The position numbers were made by a program, and so were the translations under genes. From the NCBI RefSeq assembly GCF_024721175.1, contig NZ_CP099402.1, positions 1-64,000 of the forward strand: a stretch of 64,000 bases of DNA, given 5' to 3'. Position 1 is the first letter of the stretch; every line of letters begins with the position of its first letter. This stretch comes from Rhizobium sp. Pop5 (lineage in GTDB: Bacteria; Pseudomonadota; Alphaproteobacteria; Rhizobiales; Rhizobiaceae). A model generated the notes under the pieces. The model was given only the letters and a program-made list of their open reading frames with translations. It did not search any database and was not told where the DNA came from. Below are positions 1 through 9,327 of this stretch, one piece after another.

Positions 1-1209
1 ATGAACGCTAATTCGAACGCCTTGAAGGCCGCGCCGCTGCATTTCGAGGATCAGATTCTTGAGCAGGGCGATGTGATTTCGAAGAAGCTGCATCTCTTGA
101 GCGTGCAGCGCTTTCCACCGAACGCGAAGAAGACGCTGCGCAACTTTTCCCTCGCCGAGGTCGCCAATTATGTCGGGGCGTCGCAGAGCACGCTGAAGAA
201 GCTGCATCTCGAAGGCAAGGGCCCCTGCCCGCAGACTTCGCCTTCCGGCCGGCGTTCCTACAGCGCCGAGCAGATGCTGGAGCTGAGGCGCTATCTCGAT
301 GCGCATGGCCGCTCCGAGAGCCGCATGTATGTTCCCCACCGCCGCGGCCACGAAAAGCTGCAGGTGATCGCCGTCGTCAACTTCAAGGGCGGCTCGGGCA
401 AGACGACGACGGCAGCCCATCTTGCCCAGCACCTGGCGCTGACCGGCCACCGCGTGCTGGCCGTCGATCTCGATCCGCAGGCCTCGCTCTCCTCCCTGCA
501 CGGCTTCCAGCCGGAATTCGACCAGGCCTCGTCGCTCTATGAAGGGATCCGCTACGACGGCGAGAAGAAGCCGCTCTCTCAGATCATCCACAAGACCAAC
601 TTTCCCGGCCTCGATATCGTGCCGGCCAATCTCGACCTGCAGGAATACGAGTACGACACGCCGCTCGCCATGGCCGACAAATCGACCAATGACGGCAAGA
701 CCTTCTTCACCCGCATCTCGCGCGCGCTCGCCGAGGTCGACGCCCGCTACGACGTCGTCGTCATCGATTGCCCGCCGCAGCTTGGCTATCTCACGCTGAC
801 GGCGCTGACGGCGGCGACCAGCGTCTTGATCACCATTCATCCGCAGATGCTCGACGTCATGTCGATGGGCCAGTTCCTGCTGATGCTCGGCGGTATCCTG
901 AAGCCGATCCGCGCCGCCGGCGCAGAAGTGAACCTTTCATGGTACCGCTATCTCATCACCCGCTACGAACCAACAGACGTGCCGCAGGCCCAGATGGTCG
1001 GCTTCATGTCGACCATGTTCCATGAGTTCATGCTGAAGAACCAGATGGTCAAATCGACGGCGATCTCGGATGCCGGCATCACCAAGCAGACACTTTACGA
1101 GGTCGAGCGCGCTTCGCTGAACCGGGGAACCTATGATCGGGCGCTGGAGGCGATGGACGCTGTCAACGCGGAGATCGCCGGCCTTATTCACCAGGCATGG
1201 GGACGATGA
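1..1209 (+). CDS. repA: RepA, ParA-type partition ATPase of a repABC plasmid
   Basis: RepA acts with RepB to segregate the plasmid and, in this family, represses the repABC operon. The 402-residue product has an N-terminal helix-turn-helix region near residues 49-70, a deviant Walker A motif (KGGSGKTT, about 129-136), the second ParA motif with VDLDPQAS near 156, and a Walker B strand (VVVIDCPPQ) near 253. Its length is normal for RepA. repB follows 69 bp downstream on the same strand and then repC, the standard repABC order. The window begins exactly on the start codon, so the operon promoter and operator lie outside it and upstream starts cannot be judged. Confidence 0.97.
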   Translation: MNANSNALKAAPLHFEDQILEQGDVISKKLHLLSVQRFPPNAKKTLRNFSLAEVANYVGASQSTLKKLHLEGKGPCPQTSPSGRRSYSAEQMLELRRYLDAHGRSESRMYVPHRRGHEKLQVIAVVNFKGGSGKTTTAAHLAQHLALTGHRVLAVDLDPQASLSSLHGFQPEFDQASSLYEGIRYDGEKKPLSQIIHKTNFPGLDIVPANLDLQEYEYDTPLAMADKSTNDGKTFFTRISRALAEVDARYDVVVIDCPPQLGYLTLTALTAATSVLITIHPQMLDVMSMGQFLLMLGGILKPIRAAGAEVNLSWYRYLITRYEPTDVPQAQMVGFMSTMFHEFMLKNQMVKSTAISDAGITKQTLYEVERASLNRGTYDRALEAMDAVNAEIAGLIHQAWGR

Positions 1210-1228
1210 ATTTGTCGGCTGACAAATT
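1209..1228. promoter_or_regulatory. Palindrome in the repA-repB gap, possible RepB/parS-type site
   Basis: This 20-bp inverted repeat has 10-base half-sites with one mismatched pair and a central GC. Its core TTGTCnGCnGACAA is the same as that of the two perfect 16-bp palindromes at 33405 and 34121; only the outer bases and one inner pair differ. Some repABC plasmids carry RepB binding sites between repA and repB, so a centromere or autoregulatory role is plausible. It differs from the usual GTT-N4-GC-N4-AAC form at both ends. Confidence 0.5.
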
Positions 1229-1278
1229 TGCCGTTTCCTTGAACCGAATCAATGGACTGACTGCAATCGGAGGAAACG

Positions 1279-2253
1279 ATGGCACGAAAGAATCTGCTTG
1301 AAGGGCTGGCCGATATGCCTGATGAAAACGCAGGCACTGCGAATTATCCGATGCGCGGGGCAGGCCGCTCGCTCGTCCGCTCGCTGGATGAGCTCGCCAA
1401 ACAGGCCGAGAAATTCCTGGAGGGCGAGGCGGTCGTCGATCTCGACCCCGATCTCGTCGAAGCCTCCTTCGTCAAGGACCGCCTGTCGGAGGATGACGAG
1501 GATTTCCGGGCGCTGGTGGAAGCGATCCGCGCCCGCGGCCAGGACACGCCGATCCTGGTACGTCCCCACGGCAGAATCGACGGGCGCTATCAGGTCGTCT
1601 TCGGCCACCGGCGCCTGCGCGCCGCCCGCGAGCTCGGCCGCAATGTCAGGGCCGTCGTCAAGACGATGGATGATCGCACCCATGTCATCGCCCAGGGCCA
1701 GGAGAATTCGGCGCGCGCCGACCTCACCTTCATCGAGCGGGCGCTCTTCGCCCGGCGGCTGGAAGAGCTCGGCTACGACAGGGAGGTCATCTCGGTAGCG
1801 CTCGCCGCCAATGCGGCTTCTGTCTCGAAGATGATGTCGGTCATGGAGCGCATCTCGCAAGAGGTCGTCCAGGCGATCGGCGCGGCGCCCGGTGTCGGTC
1901 GCGAGCGCTGGGTGGAACTGTCGCTACTCGCCGGCAAATCGGCCAACGCGGCAAGCGTCGCCAAGGTCCTGCAAGACGACAACTTTCATCAGCTACCTTC
2001 CGACAAACGTTTCGAAGCGCTCTATGCGGCGCTCAACAAAAGCGCGCGGCCGGTCAAGAAAACGGTCGTGGCAAGGAAGGTCAAATGGCAACCGCTTGAT
2101 AAGGCGGTCCAGGCGGAAATGAAGAATGACGGCAAGGCGTTCTCGCTCTCGATGAAGGCGAGGAATGCCGGCCGCTTCGGAGAATTTCTCTCCAGCAGGC
2201 TGGATGCGCTCTATGAGCAATTCCTCGCCGAGGAGGGCAGACGAGGAGACTGA
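1279..2253 (+). CDS. repB: RepB, ParB-type centromere-binding protein
   Basis: RepB binds parS and works with RepA in partition. The 324-residue protein has a ParB nuclease-like domain at roughly residues 50-150, including the conserved GHRRLRAAREL patch near 112, followed by a helix-turn-helix region and a C-terminal dimerisation tail. The ATG at 1279 follows a GGAGG-like site. RepB is the predicted reader of the palindromes at 1209, 33405 and 34121. Length and position are normal for the family. Confidence 0.96.
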   Translation: MARKNLLEGLADMPDENAGTANYPMRGAGRSLVRSLDELAKQAEKFLEGEAVVDLDPDLVEASFVKDRLSEDDEDFRALVEAIRARGQDTPILVRPHGRIDGRYQVVFGHRRLRAARELGRNVRAVVKTMDDRTHVIAQGQENSARADLTFIERALFARRLEELGYDREVISVALAANAASVSKMMSVMERISQEVVQAIGAAPGVGRERWVELSLLAGKSANAASVAKVLQDDNFHQLPSDKRFEALYAALNKSARPVKKTVVARKVKWQPLDKAVQAEMKNDGKAFSLSMKARNAGRFGEFLSSRLDALYEQFLAEEGRRGD

Positions 2254-2264
2254 AACCGCAAAAG

Positions 2265-2317
2265 AAAAAGGCCCCCAAACGAACGAGTCGTGGAAGCCCT
2301 TCTCACATCCTTAAGCA
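2265..2317 (-). ncRNA. Candidate ctRNA (incompatibility antisense RNA) between repB and repC
   Basis: repABC plasmids encode a small antisense RNA in the repB-repC gap that limits repC expression and causes incompatibility. On the minus strand here there is a promoter (see 2324-2352), about 50 transcribed bases, and a terminator-like end: an imperfect stem whose 3' arm GGGGGCC runs into a T tract (the A run at 2265-2269 on the plus strand). The predicted length, about 53 nt, is close to that remembered for p42d. The 5' end is estimated from the -10 box and could shift a few bases. Confidence 0.65.
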
Positions 2318-2323
2318 AGACAG

Positions 2324-2352
2324 AGAATCGCATTTTCACGAATCCCAGTCAA
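2324..2352 (-). promoter_or_regulatory. Predicted ctRNA promoter
   Basis: Reading the minus strand, TTGACT (2352-2347) is followed after exactly 17 bases by GATTCT (2329-2324). This is a good housekeeping-sigma layout pointing into the repB-repC gap, antisense to the repC leader. Confidence 0.65.
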
Positions 2353-2370
2353 GAGTCCTGAAGCGCGCTG

Positions 2371-2386
2371 GCGTCTTCTCAGACGC
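2371..2386 (+). promoter_or_regulatory. Stem-loop in the repC leader
   Basis: A perfect 6-bp stem (GCGTCT / AGACGC) with a TCTC loop lies 80 bases before the repC start and upstream of the ctRNA promoter. In the family, leader structure couples ctRNA binding to repC translation or termination. This hairpin could be part of that switch, but the fold has not been calculated. Confidence 0.4.
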
Positions 2387-2465
2387 ATAAATGACGCTGC
2401 AGCACCCTCAACCCTCGCATCGTTTCGGTGAGCGGATTTCTTTTGCCTGAATAGAGGTGAAGGAA

Positions 2466-3815
2466 ATGGAGAGTGAATATGTGACGACGCCCTTCGGGCG
2501 GCGGCCGATGACGCTTGCCCTGCTGCTGAAACAGCGGCGTGGCGAAGCGATCGCGGCCGGGACGACGCGCAACAAATGGAAATTGTTCCGATCGGTCTGC
2601 GAGGCCCGGGCAGGGCTCGACGTCACCGACCGGGCGCTGACGGTGCTCGATGCGCTGCTGACATTTTATCCCGAGGACGAACTCTCAAGCGAAAAGCCGC
2701 TGGTCGTCTTTCCCTCGAACGCGCAGCTTTCGCTCAGAGCCCGCGGCATGGCGGCCGCGACGCTGCGCCGGCATCTCGCCGTGCTCGTCGAGGCCGGTCT
2801 CATCTCCCGCAAGGACAGCCCGAACGGCAAGCGTTATGCCCGCCGCGGCCGGGAAGGCGGCATCGACGAGGCCTATGGCTTCAGCCTCGCCCCGCTTCTC
2901 GCCCGCGCAGGCGAGATCGAGACGATGGCAGCGCGGATCACCGCCGACCGGCAGATGCTGCGCGCCATGAAGGAGCGACTGACCATCTGCCGGCGCGACA
3001 TCGCCAAGCTCCTTGCCGCCGCCGTCGAGGAAGGGATTCCCGGCGACTGGGAGCGCGTGTCCTCGATGTTCCAGACGATCCTGCAGCGCATTCCGAGAGC
3101 CGCGACGATCGAAAACCTCACGCCCATCCTCGAAGAGTTCGAGGCAATCCGCGGAGATATCGTCAACCTGTTGGAACTGCATGAGAAAATGCAGATGGCG
3201 AGCACCAGTGAATCCCAGATTGAGCGCCACATACAGAATTCTCACACCGAATCCGCATCTGAATCTGAACCGGGCTTGGAAACGGGGCAGGGGGCGAAGG
3301 CGGCAGGGCAGGCTGACCGGGATCAGCAACCGGGAACGAAGCCGCACAATGACCGGCTGAAAGCGCAAACAAAAGGCGGGGAAGGATCGCGCTTCGACGC
3401 CCGGCCGAGGGCAGGCGAATTGAAATCCCTCCCGCTCGCCACGGTTCTCCAGGCCTGCCCGGACATCGCCGACTACGGCCCGGCCGGCAGGATCGGCACC
3501 TGGCGGGACCTGATGACGGCGGCCATCGTCGTACGCTCGATGCTCGCCGTCAGCCCATCGGCCTATGAGGTGGCGGCAAACGTGATGGGGCCGGAAACCG
3601 CCGCCACCGTCATGGCCTGCATCCTGCAAAGGGGAGGGTGCATCAACTCGGCCGGCGGCTATCTCAGGGACCTGACGCGGCGCGCCGAACGGGGTGAATT
3701 TGCGCTCGGCCCGATGCTGATGGCGCTGTTGCGGGCGAACTCGCCGGGGAGCGTCGTTGCGAGCAGGTCAGCGTCGGGCAAGCGCCTGGAGGGCCTGCTC
3801 GGCGAACCGGGGTGA
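2466..3815 (+). CDS. repC: RepC, replication initiator
   Basis: RepC is the initiator of repABC plasmids; in studied members the origin lies inside its own gene. The 449-residue product opens with the family signature TTPFGRRPMTL and has the expected length. I chose the ATG at 2466 rather than the GTG at 2457, because the GTG falls inside the ribosome binding site GAGGTG, which then sits 6 bases before the ATG. The middle (around residues 240-330) is low-complexity and variable, as usual. The last 48 bases overlap, tail to tail, the end of the PIN toxin gene on the other strand. Confidence 0.95.
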   Translation: MESEYVTTPFGRRPMTLALLLKQRRGEAIAAGTTRNKWKLFRSVCEARAGLDVTDRALTVLDALLTFYPEDELSSEKPLVVFPSNAQLSLRARGMAAATLRRHLAVLVEAGLISRKDSPNGKRYARRGREGGIDEAYGFSLAPLLARAGEIETMAARITADRQMLRAMKERLTICRRDIAKLLAAAVEEGIPGDWERVSSMFQTILQRIPRAATIENLTPILEEFEAIRGDIVNLLELHEKMQMASTSESQIERHIQNSHTESASESEPGLETGQGAKAAGQADRDQQPGTKPHNDRLKAQTKGGEGSRFDARPRAGELKSLPLATVLQACPDIADYGPAGRIGTWRDLMTAAIVVRSMLAVSPSAYEVAANVMGPETAATVMACILQRGGCINSAGGYLRDLTRRAERGEFALGPMLMALLRANSPGSVVASRSASGKRLEGLLGEPG

Positions 3816-4313
3816 GGTGAGTGCAAGTCTTCCGATCAGTTCACTAGTGGTCAGTGTCGGTCGCCGATAGGCCGCTGCCTGCATGGTCAGCACCCTCAGT
3901 ACCTTCGCCGTATTTTTCGCGAGGATCTCGGTGAGAAATTCGTCAGGGGTCAAGGCGACGATACCGTCGGGAAGATTGCCGAAATCGCGGATATTTGACG
4001 TCACGATCACTGCAGCTTCAGCCGCGACCGCCGCCGCAACGACATGCCGATCCTTCGGATCATTTCGCATGGCAGGCTCGATCTCTTCCCAGCCTTCCGC
4101 GTTCGCTTCGGGAAATGCCTCATCCATGGCCATTCGCAGCGCCTCTGCCCTGGATGGTTCCATGCCGTAATCGCTGATCAGGTTGCGTGTCATTTCTTCG
4201 AGAATGCGAGGCGACCAGTGAGCCCGGAAACAACCTTCCGACGCAACGCGTAGCAGCGTGTCACGCAGCAGCATCGGAAACAGCACGTTGGCATCAAGTA
4301 CGGCGACCAGCAT
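3768..4313 (-). CDS. PIN-domain toxin (predicted ribonuclease)
   Basis: The 181-residue protein starts with the PIN strand AVLDANVLFP, in which the first catalytic Asp is visible, and has a later acidic cluster (NDPKDRHVVAAA) and the strand VIVTSNIRDF typical of VapC-like nucleases. I start it at 4313 because residues upstream of this ATG are not PIN-like. An HTH protein of the antitoxin type is read divergently 76 bp away, so the pair probably forms a toxin-antitoxin module stabilising the plasmid. The 3' end overlaps repC by 48 bp in the convergent direction, so read-through could create antisense RNA to repC. Target RNA unknown. Confidence 0.8.
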   Translation of the reverse strand: MLVAVLDANVLFPMLLRDTLLRVASEGCFRAHWSPRILEEMTRNLISDYGMEPSRAEALRMAMDEAFPEANAEGWEEIEPAMRNDPKDRHVVAAAVAAEAAVIVTSNIRDFGNLPDGIVALTPDEFLTEILAKNTAKVLRVLTMQAAAYRRPTLTTSELIGRLALTSPRFAEQALQALARR

Positions 4314-4389
4314 ATTCACCCATGCGAGCTTTCCAATTGCTCTGTATTGGTTGGTTGTGTTTATAGCGTTTGCGTGCCATATTGCCGGC

Positions 4390-4881
4390 ATGGCCACATC
4401 CCATCGCACATCGTCCGAAAATCCCGCCAAAAGCTTGAATGCCGTTCCGGCACCCGAAAGATCGGCCGCCGCGCGCATAGCATCGCTTCTGCGGGCGAGT
4501 TCGTACAAGCAGCAGGGGAGCGTCCAGGTCATCGACGCTGATGGGGAGCGTCTGGAAGTGCCGCATGTATTGGCCGAGATCATCTATCAGGCGGCCAAGC
4601 TTCTCGCGGAAGGGCGCCCGGTGACGGTGCTTCCCGACGAAGAGATGCTGTCGACCCAGGCTGCGGCGGATATCCTCAATGTTTCCCGGCAGTATCTGGT
4701 CCGATTGGTCGACGCGGGTGAGCTTCCGGCGGAAATGGTCGGCAGTCATCGCCGCCTGAGAGCAACGGATGTTGCGGCATTCAAGGCGGATCGAGACGCC
4801 AAACGCAACGCGGCGCTGGATCGGCTGACCTCGCTGAGCGAGGATGTCGACGGCTATGCGCTTGGAAACAAGCCTCGCTGA
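4390..4881 (+). CDS. Excisionase-type HTH protein, likely antitoxin of the PIN toxin
   Basis: The 163-residue protein has a MerR/excisionase-like DNA-binding domain at about residues 88-131 (STQAAADILNVSRQYLVRL, then a wing with HRRLRATD). Proteins of this type are commonly paired with PIN toxins as antitoxins. The usual layout, as I know it, is antitoxin then toxin in one operon; here the genes are divergent with a shared 76-bp promoter region. Start at 4390 was chosen because upstream in-frame residues look non-coding and overlap the toxin gene. Confidence 0.75.
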   Translation: MATSHRTSSENPAKSLNAVPAPERSAAARIASLLRASSYKQQGSVQVIDADGERLEVPHVLAEIIYQAAKLLAEGRPVTVLPDEEMLSTQAAADILNVSRQYLVRLVDAGELPAEMVGSHRRLRATDVAAFKADRDAKRNAALDRLTSLSEDVDGYALGNKPR

Positions 4882-4921
4882 CAGCTCCTGAACGTCACGT
4901 CTCTCTGCTACGCCGAGCCGC

Positions 4922-6727
4922 TCACGCGGCGTCGCGATAACCCCGCGCGACGGCCTCCGCCCCGCCCAGTTCGAACTGGGTGACCAGTTCGCGCAGCCGC
5001 TCGGCTTCGCTGGCGAGTGTCACGCTGGCGGCGGTGGTTTCCTCCACCATGGCGGCGTTCTGCTGGGTCACCTGGTCGAGCTGGCCCATGGCCGAATTGA
5101 CTTCCGAGAGGCTGGTCGCCTGGTCGCGCGCCGAGGCGGCGAGCGCTTCCATACGCTGGTTGATATCGACGATGAAACGGCCGATGTCGCTAAGCGCCGC
5201 GCCGGTGTGGTTGACCAGCTCGACGCCGCTCGCGACCTTGGCGGAGGCCCGCCCGATCAGCTCCTTGATCTCCCGGGCGGCCTGGGCCGAGCGCTGGGCA
5301 AGCTCGCGCACTTCCATGGCGACGACGGCAAAGCCCTTGCCGGCCTCGCCGGCGCGCGCGGCTTCGACGCCGGCGTTGAGCGCCAGCAGGTTGGTCTGGA
5401 AGGCGATCTGGTCGATGACGCCGATGATATTGTTGATCTGCTTCGAGGATTCTTCGATCTGGCTCATGGCGTCAACCGTCTGGGCCACCACTTTGCCCGA
5501 GGCCATGGCGCTGCGATTGGCGTTGTCGGCAACGTTGCGCGCCTCTTCGGCGATCTTGAAGGCTTCGGTCACCTTGGCGGTCACGGCGTCGAGCGCAGCG
5601 GCGGTCTCCTCAAGCGTCGCCGCCTGGCGTTCGGTCCGGCCGGACAGTTCGCTGGAGCCGTTGTTGATCTCGCGGGTGCCCGTGTTGATGATCGACACGC
5701 TCTGGGAAACCGAAAGCAGCGTGCCACCGAGCTGCTCTACCGACGCGTTGAAATCATGCCGCAGCGGCTCGAATTCCGGCGCGAAGCGATCCGAGAGCTT
5801 GAACGCGAGATCGCCCGCGGCAAGCCGTTTCAGGCCGGCGGCGAGGCCCGAGGTCGCGGTCTTCAACCGCGCTGCGGCGCTGCGTTCCGCCTGCTCCTGG
5901 TCGGCCAGCCGGTTTGCTTCGGCCCGACGCCGGTTTTCGTCGGCCTGGCTTTCCAGCCTGATCCGGGCGATGGCGTTCTGGCGGAAGACTTCTACGGAGC
6001 CCGCCATGAGGCCGATCTCGTCGCCGCGCCCGGCATAGGGGATCGCCTTGTCGGTCTCGCCGGCGGCCAGTTCCTGCATGGAGTGGGTGATGCGCTGGAT
6101 CGGACGCGACACGTGCCTCGCGATGGCAATGAGAATGCCGAAGCCGATGAGGGCGGCAAGGCCCGCCAGCGCCAGTTCGGTTTCGATCTTCGTTTCCAGC
6201 GCTTGGCCGGCCTCAGTGACGCTCTCGGTCGCGATCCTGTCGACGATGGCGTTAACTGAGGTGATGCCGGCCAGGATCGCCTGCTGCGAGCGCGCCAGCT
6301 TCTCGGCGGTCGGGACTTCGTCGGCCTGCTGCAGGCCGAGGCTGACCTTGACGTCCTTTTCCCAGGCGCCATGCGCCTCGCGCAGCGTACGCACACCCTC
6401 GGTCAGCGACGTTGCGAGATCGATACCGCCAAGCTCGTCGAGCGATTGCGAAAGCGCGCCGTCGCTCTTGTCGAATTCAGCCTTGACCTCGGCCGCCGGC
6501 ACGAAATTCGTCATCGACAGCACCCGGTCGACGACAGACGTCGCCTGCCGGAACTGTTGCTCGATATGGGCCGAGGCGAGCTTGGCGTTCACCGCCTCCT
6601 GCACCACGGCGGCCACCCGAGCCTGGCCGGTGACCGCCTGGTAGCCGATCAGGAAGGCGCTGCCGAAGCCGACGACGATCGTTGCCACCATGGGAACGAG
6701 GATCTGCATGCGGATGGAGAGTTTCAT
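4922..6727 (-). CDS. Methyl-accepting chemotaxis protein
   Basis: This chemoreceptor has 601 residues: a first membrane helix at about 10-30, a periplasmic sensing segment to about 185, a second membrane helix near 190-210, a HAMP domain, and a C-terminal signalling domain with the conserved hairpin tip ([19 protein letters not shown]). I start it at 6727: GAGG lies 8-9 bases upstream, whereas the alternative GTG at 6736 is only 2 bases from that site. It begins 10 bp after the stop of a di-haem peroxidase gene, so the two are probably co-transcribed. The ligand is unknown. Confidence 0.93.
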   Translation of the reverse strand: MKLSIRMQILVPMVATIVVGFGSAFLIGYQAVTGQARVAAVVQEAVNAKLASAHIEQQFRQATSVVDRVLSMTNFVPAAEVKAEFDKSDGALSQSLDELGGIDLATSLTEGVRTLREAHGAWEKDVKVSLGLQQADEVPTAEKLARSQQAILAGITSVNAIVDRIATESVTEAGQALETKIETELALAGLAALIGFGILIAIARHVSRPIQRITHSMQELAAGETDKAIPYAGRGDEIGLMAGSVEVFRQNAIARIRLESQADENRRRAEANRLADQEQAERSAAARLKTATSGLAAGLKRLAAGDLAFKLSDRFAPEFEPLRHDFNASVEQLGGTLLSVSQSVSIINTGTREINNGSSELSGRTERQAATLEETAAALDAVTAKVTEAFKIAEEARNVADNANRSAMASGKVVAQTVDAMSQIEESSKQINNIIGVIDQIAFQTNLLALNAGVEAARAGEAGKGFAVVAMEVRELAQRSAQAAREIKELIGRASAKVASGVELVNHTGAALSDIGRFIVDINQRMEALAASARDQATSLSEVNSAMGQLDQVTQQNAAMVEETTAASVTLASEAERLRELVTQFELGGAEAVARGYRDAA

Positions 6728-6737
6728 GGCATGCACC

Positions 6738-7724
6738 TCAGTTCGGCAGCGTCGGCAGGGGGATGTCCTGCTTTTCGGCGGTCAGGGTTCCAAGGAAAGC
6801 CATGAGATCGTTGCGCTCCTGGTCGGTCAGCAGGAAGGCCGTCATGGCGGGATCGAGCGATGGACGGCTGACGCCGCCGCTTTCGTAATGGGCGATCACC
6901 TCGTCCATGCTCTTCAGGCTGCCGTCATGCATATAGGGGCCGCGATAGAGCGTGTTGCGCAGGCCCGGCGTCTTGAAGGCGTGCTGGTTGTTCGGACTGC
7001 TCGGATCGATCTTGAAGCGGCCAATATCCTCGTCCGGCAGGCCGATATCGTGGAACTTGTTGTCGGTGAAGTTCCAGCCCGAATGGCAGGCGGAACAGCC
7101 GGCGCTGCCGGTGAAGAGATCGAAGCCGCGCTTGGCGCTGTCGGAGACCGCCTTTTCGTCGCCATCGACCCAGCGGTCGAAGGGCGACCAGTTGGAAACC
7201 ACCGTCCGCTCATAGGTGGCGATCGCCGTCAGGATCGTTTCCCTTGAAATGCCCTTGTCGGGGAAGACCTCGCCGAACCAGGCCTTGTAATCGGGAATAT
7301 TCTGCATTTCGGCGACGGCGGTTTCGAGCTTGCCGTTCATTTCGGCCGAAGCGGTGATCGGGCCTGCCGCCTGCTCCTCCAGGTTCGGCGCGCGGCCGTC
7401 CCAGAAGAAGGGCGAGACCCAGGCGACGTTGAGAACCGTCGGCGCCTGGCGGGCAAGCGCGGTATTGGCTGCGCCGATCGGCGTCGTCACTGGCGTCTCG
7501 AAGCCGAAGGACGGGTTGTGGCAGCTGGCGCAGGTCATGTTCTTGTTGCCGGAAAGCCGGGGATCGAAGAACAGCATCTTGCCGAGCGTCGCGAGCTGCG
7601 GCGAATAGGCCGTCACCTTCTCGAAAGGCACCGTCAGCGGCCGCTTGTAGGCTGAAAGATCGGCCGCCGCGCCGGACTGGGCTGCGGCCATTGCGAAGAG
7701 GGATGCTGCAACCAGAAAACGCAT
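6738..7724 (-). CDS. Di-haem cytochrome c peroxidase family protein
   Basis: The 328-residue protein has a signal peptide (cleavage near residues 19-21) and two haem c sites, CASCH at 65-69 and CSACH at 210-214, the layout of bacterial cytochrome c peroxidases and MauG-like proteins. It would act in the periplasm, reducing hydrogen peroxide with electrons from small c-type cytochromes. It is the first gene of a two-gene unit with the chemoreceptor at 4922. The region upstream (7725-7915) is AT-rich for this window and is the likely promoter. A MauG-like role cannot be excluded. Confidence 0.9.
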   Translation of the reverse strand: MRFLVAASLFAMAAAQSGAAADLSAYKRPLTVPFEKVTAYSPQLATLGKMLFFDPRLSGNKNMTCASCHNPSFGFETPVTTPIGAANTALARQAPTVLNVAWVSPFFWDGRAPNLEEQAAGPITASAEMNGKLETAVAEMQNIPDYKAWFGEVFPDKGISRETILTAIATYERTVVSNWSPFDRWVDGDEKAVSDSAKRGFDLFTGSAGCSACHSGWNFTDNKFHDIGLPDEDIGRFKIDPSSPNNQHAFKTPGLRNTLYRGPYMHDGSLKSMDEVIAHYESGGVSRPSLDPAMTAFLLTDQERNDLMAFLGTLTAEKQDIPLPTLPN

Positions 7725-7915
7725 CGTTTTAGAACGTCCAGCGATATTTAATAGCTGACGCTTAAATTAGAGTAATTGCGTTAAATCTCGGTAAAGCATG
7801 GAATACATGAATATATCAAGCAAGTTTTAACTACCTGACGTTGCACGAGAAATAGTTTATCCCGAGGAATACACGAGCAGGTTATTCTTCCATTGCCTGC
7901 CCGGCGCAATATTCT

Positions 7916-9127
7916 TCAAGACTTCTGCGCCATGGGTGCTTTCACGACGAGGAGGGCAGCGCCCGCCAGCGCCGCGAAGGCCGCGCCGGCGGCGAAAGTG
8001 ACGGCCGGCCCCGCCGCTTCCCACAAGGCGCCGGCCACCACACTGGCGAGCAGCAGCGCAACCCCTGAGACGAGGTTGAAGGCGCCGAATGCCGTGCCGC
8101 GCAGATCGGCAGGTGCCGCGTCCGCGACGAGCGCCGCGAAGACGCCTTGCGTCGAGCCCATATGCAGACCCCATAACAGCACGCCGAGACCGAGGCCGAT
8201 AAAGCCCGGGACGAAGGCGAGAGCGAGATCGGCCGCGATCAGCAGGCAGATGCCGATCAGCAGCAGCGTCACCCGGTCGAACCGGTCCGCCAGGATGCCG
8301 ATCGGATAGGCCGACAGGGCATAGACGAGGTTCATGCCGATGAGGACGAGCGGCACCAGCATGACCGGCAGGCCGAGCCGCCCGGCATCGAGCAGCAGAA
8401 AGGCCTCGCTGAAGCGCGCCAGCGTGAAAATTGCCGCGACCATCGTGACCAGCCAATAGGCGGCGGGAAGGCGGAGCAGGTCCTGCCTGCGCAGCGGCAC
8501 GCGCACACTCCTGCTTGCCGCCACCTTGGGCGGCTCCTTGACAAGAAACAGGACGATGCCGACCGACACGAAGGCCGGGATGACCGCGATCCAGAAGACG
8601 GTGGCGAAGTGGTCGGCGGTCCACCACATCAGGACCAGGGCAAGAGCCGGCCCGAGAAAGGCGCCGACCGTATCGAGCGACTGGCGCAACCCGAAGCTTG
8701 CGCCGCGAATTTCGGGCGCGGTTATGTCGGCGATCAAAGCATCGCGCGGCGCACCCCTTATGCCTTTGCCCACGCGGTCGACGAAGCGCGCCGCCACCAG
8801 CCAGTCGATCGACGGCGCCAGCGGAAAGACCGGCTTGGTCAGCGCCGCCATGCCGTAGCCGGCGAGCACCAGCAGCTTGCGTCGGCCGAACCAGTCGCTG
8901 ATCGCGCCCGAGAAGACCTTGGTGATGGCGGCGGTCGCCTCCGCGATGCCCTCGATGATGCCGACCGAAAGGGCCGAGGCGCCGAGGACCGTGACCATGT
9001 AGACCGGCAGCAGGGCGTGGATCATCTCCGAGGAGACGTCCATGAACAGCGAGACGAAACCCAGCGCCCACACGCCGCCGGGAATGGCTTGCGACGGTTT
9101 GCGGCCCTTCACGGAAATATCAGCCAT
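7916..9127 (-). CDS. MFS transporter
   Basis: The 403-residue protein shows about 12 hydrophobic helices and the cytoplasmic loop signature between helices 2 and 3 (GAISDWFGRRKLL), with a related loop in the second half (YPIGILADRFDRV), as in the major facilitator superfamily. It is preceded by an AAGGA ribosome binding site and stands alone, between the peroxidase and ProQ-like genes. The substrate cannot be read from sequence; drug efflux or metabolite export are both possible. Confidence 0.88.
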   Translation of the reverse strand: MADISVKGRKPSQAIPGGVWALGFVSLFMDVSSEMIHALLPVYMVTVLGASALSVGIIEGIAEATAAITKVFSGAISDWFGRRKLLVLAGYGMAALTKPVFPLAPSIDWLVAARFVDRVGKGIRGAPRDALIADITAPEIRGASFGLRQSLDTVGAFLGPALALVLMWWTADHFATVFWIAVIPAFVSVGIVLFLVKEPPKVAASRSVRVPLRRQDLLRLPAAYWLVTMVAAIFTLARFSEAFLLLDAGRLGLPVMLVPLVLIGMNLVYALSAYPIGILADRFDRVTLLLIGICLLIAADLALAFVPGFIGLGLGVLLWGLHMGSTQGVFAALVADAAPADLRGTAFGAFNLVSGVALLLASVVAGALWEAAGPAVTFAAGAAFAALAGAALLVVKAPMAQKS

Positions 9128-9327
9128 CTTAGCATCCTTCCGGCGGGTCGAGCCGCCACGGTTAGCTTCACCGATCTCGAAAACCGCGCGTACGTCAAGA
9201 GGGATATCGCAGGCGCGCAGCCCGCGCGCTCCGGTGCTTAATGCGCGAAGGTTTTCACGCGCCTGAAGTCGCCGTGACCGCTACCTGAAATAGGGCATGA
9301 CCGCTGCACGCTTCCCGGCGGAATGCG

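Noticed and set aside
4980..6259. Two plus-strand frames of about 350 codons
   Set aside because: Both are mirror readings of the chemoreceptor gene and have biased, low-complexity composition.
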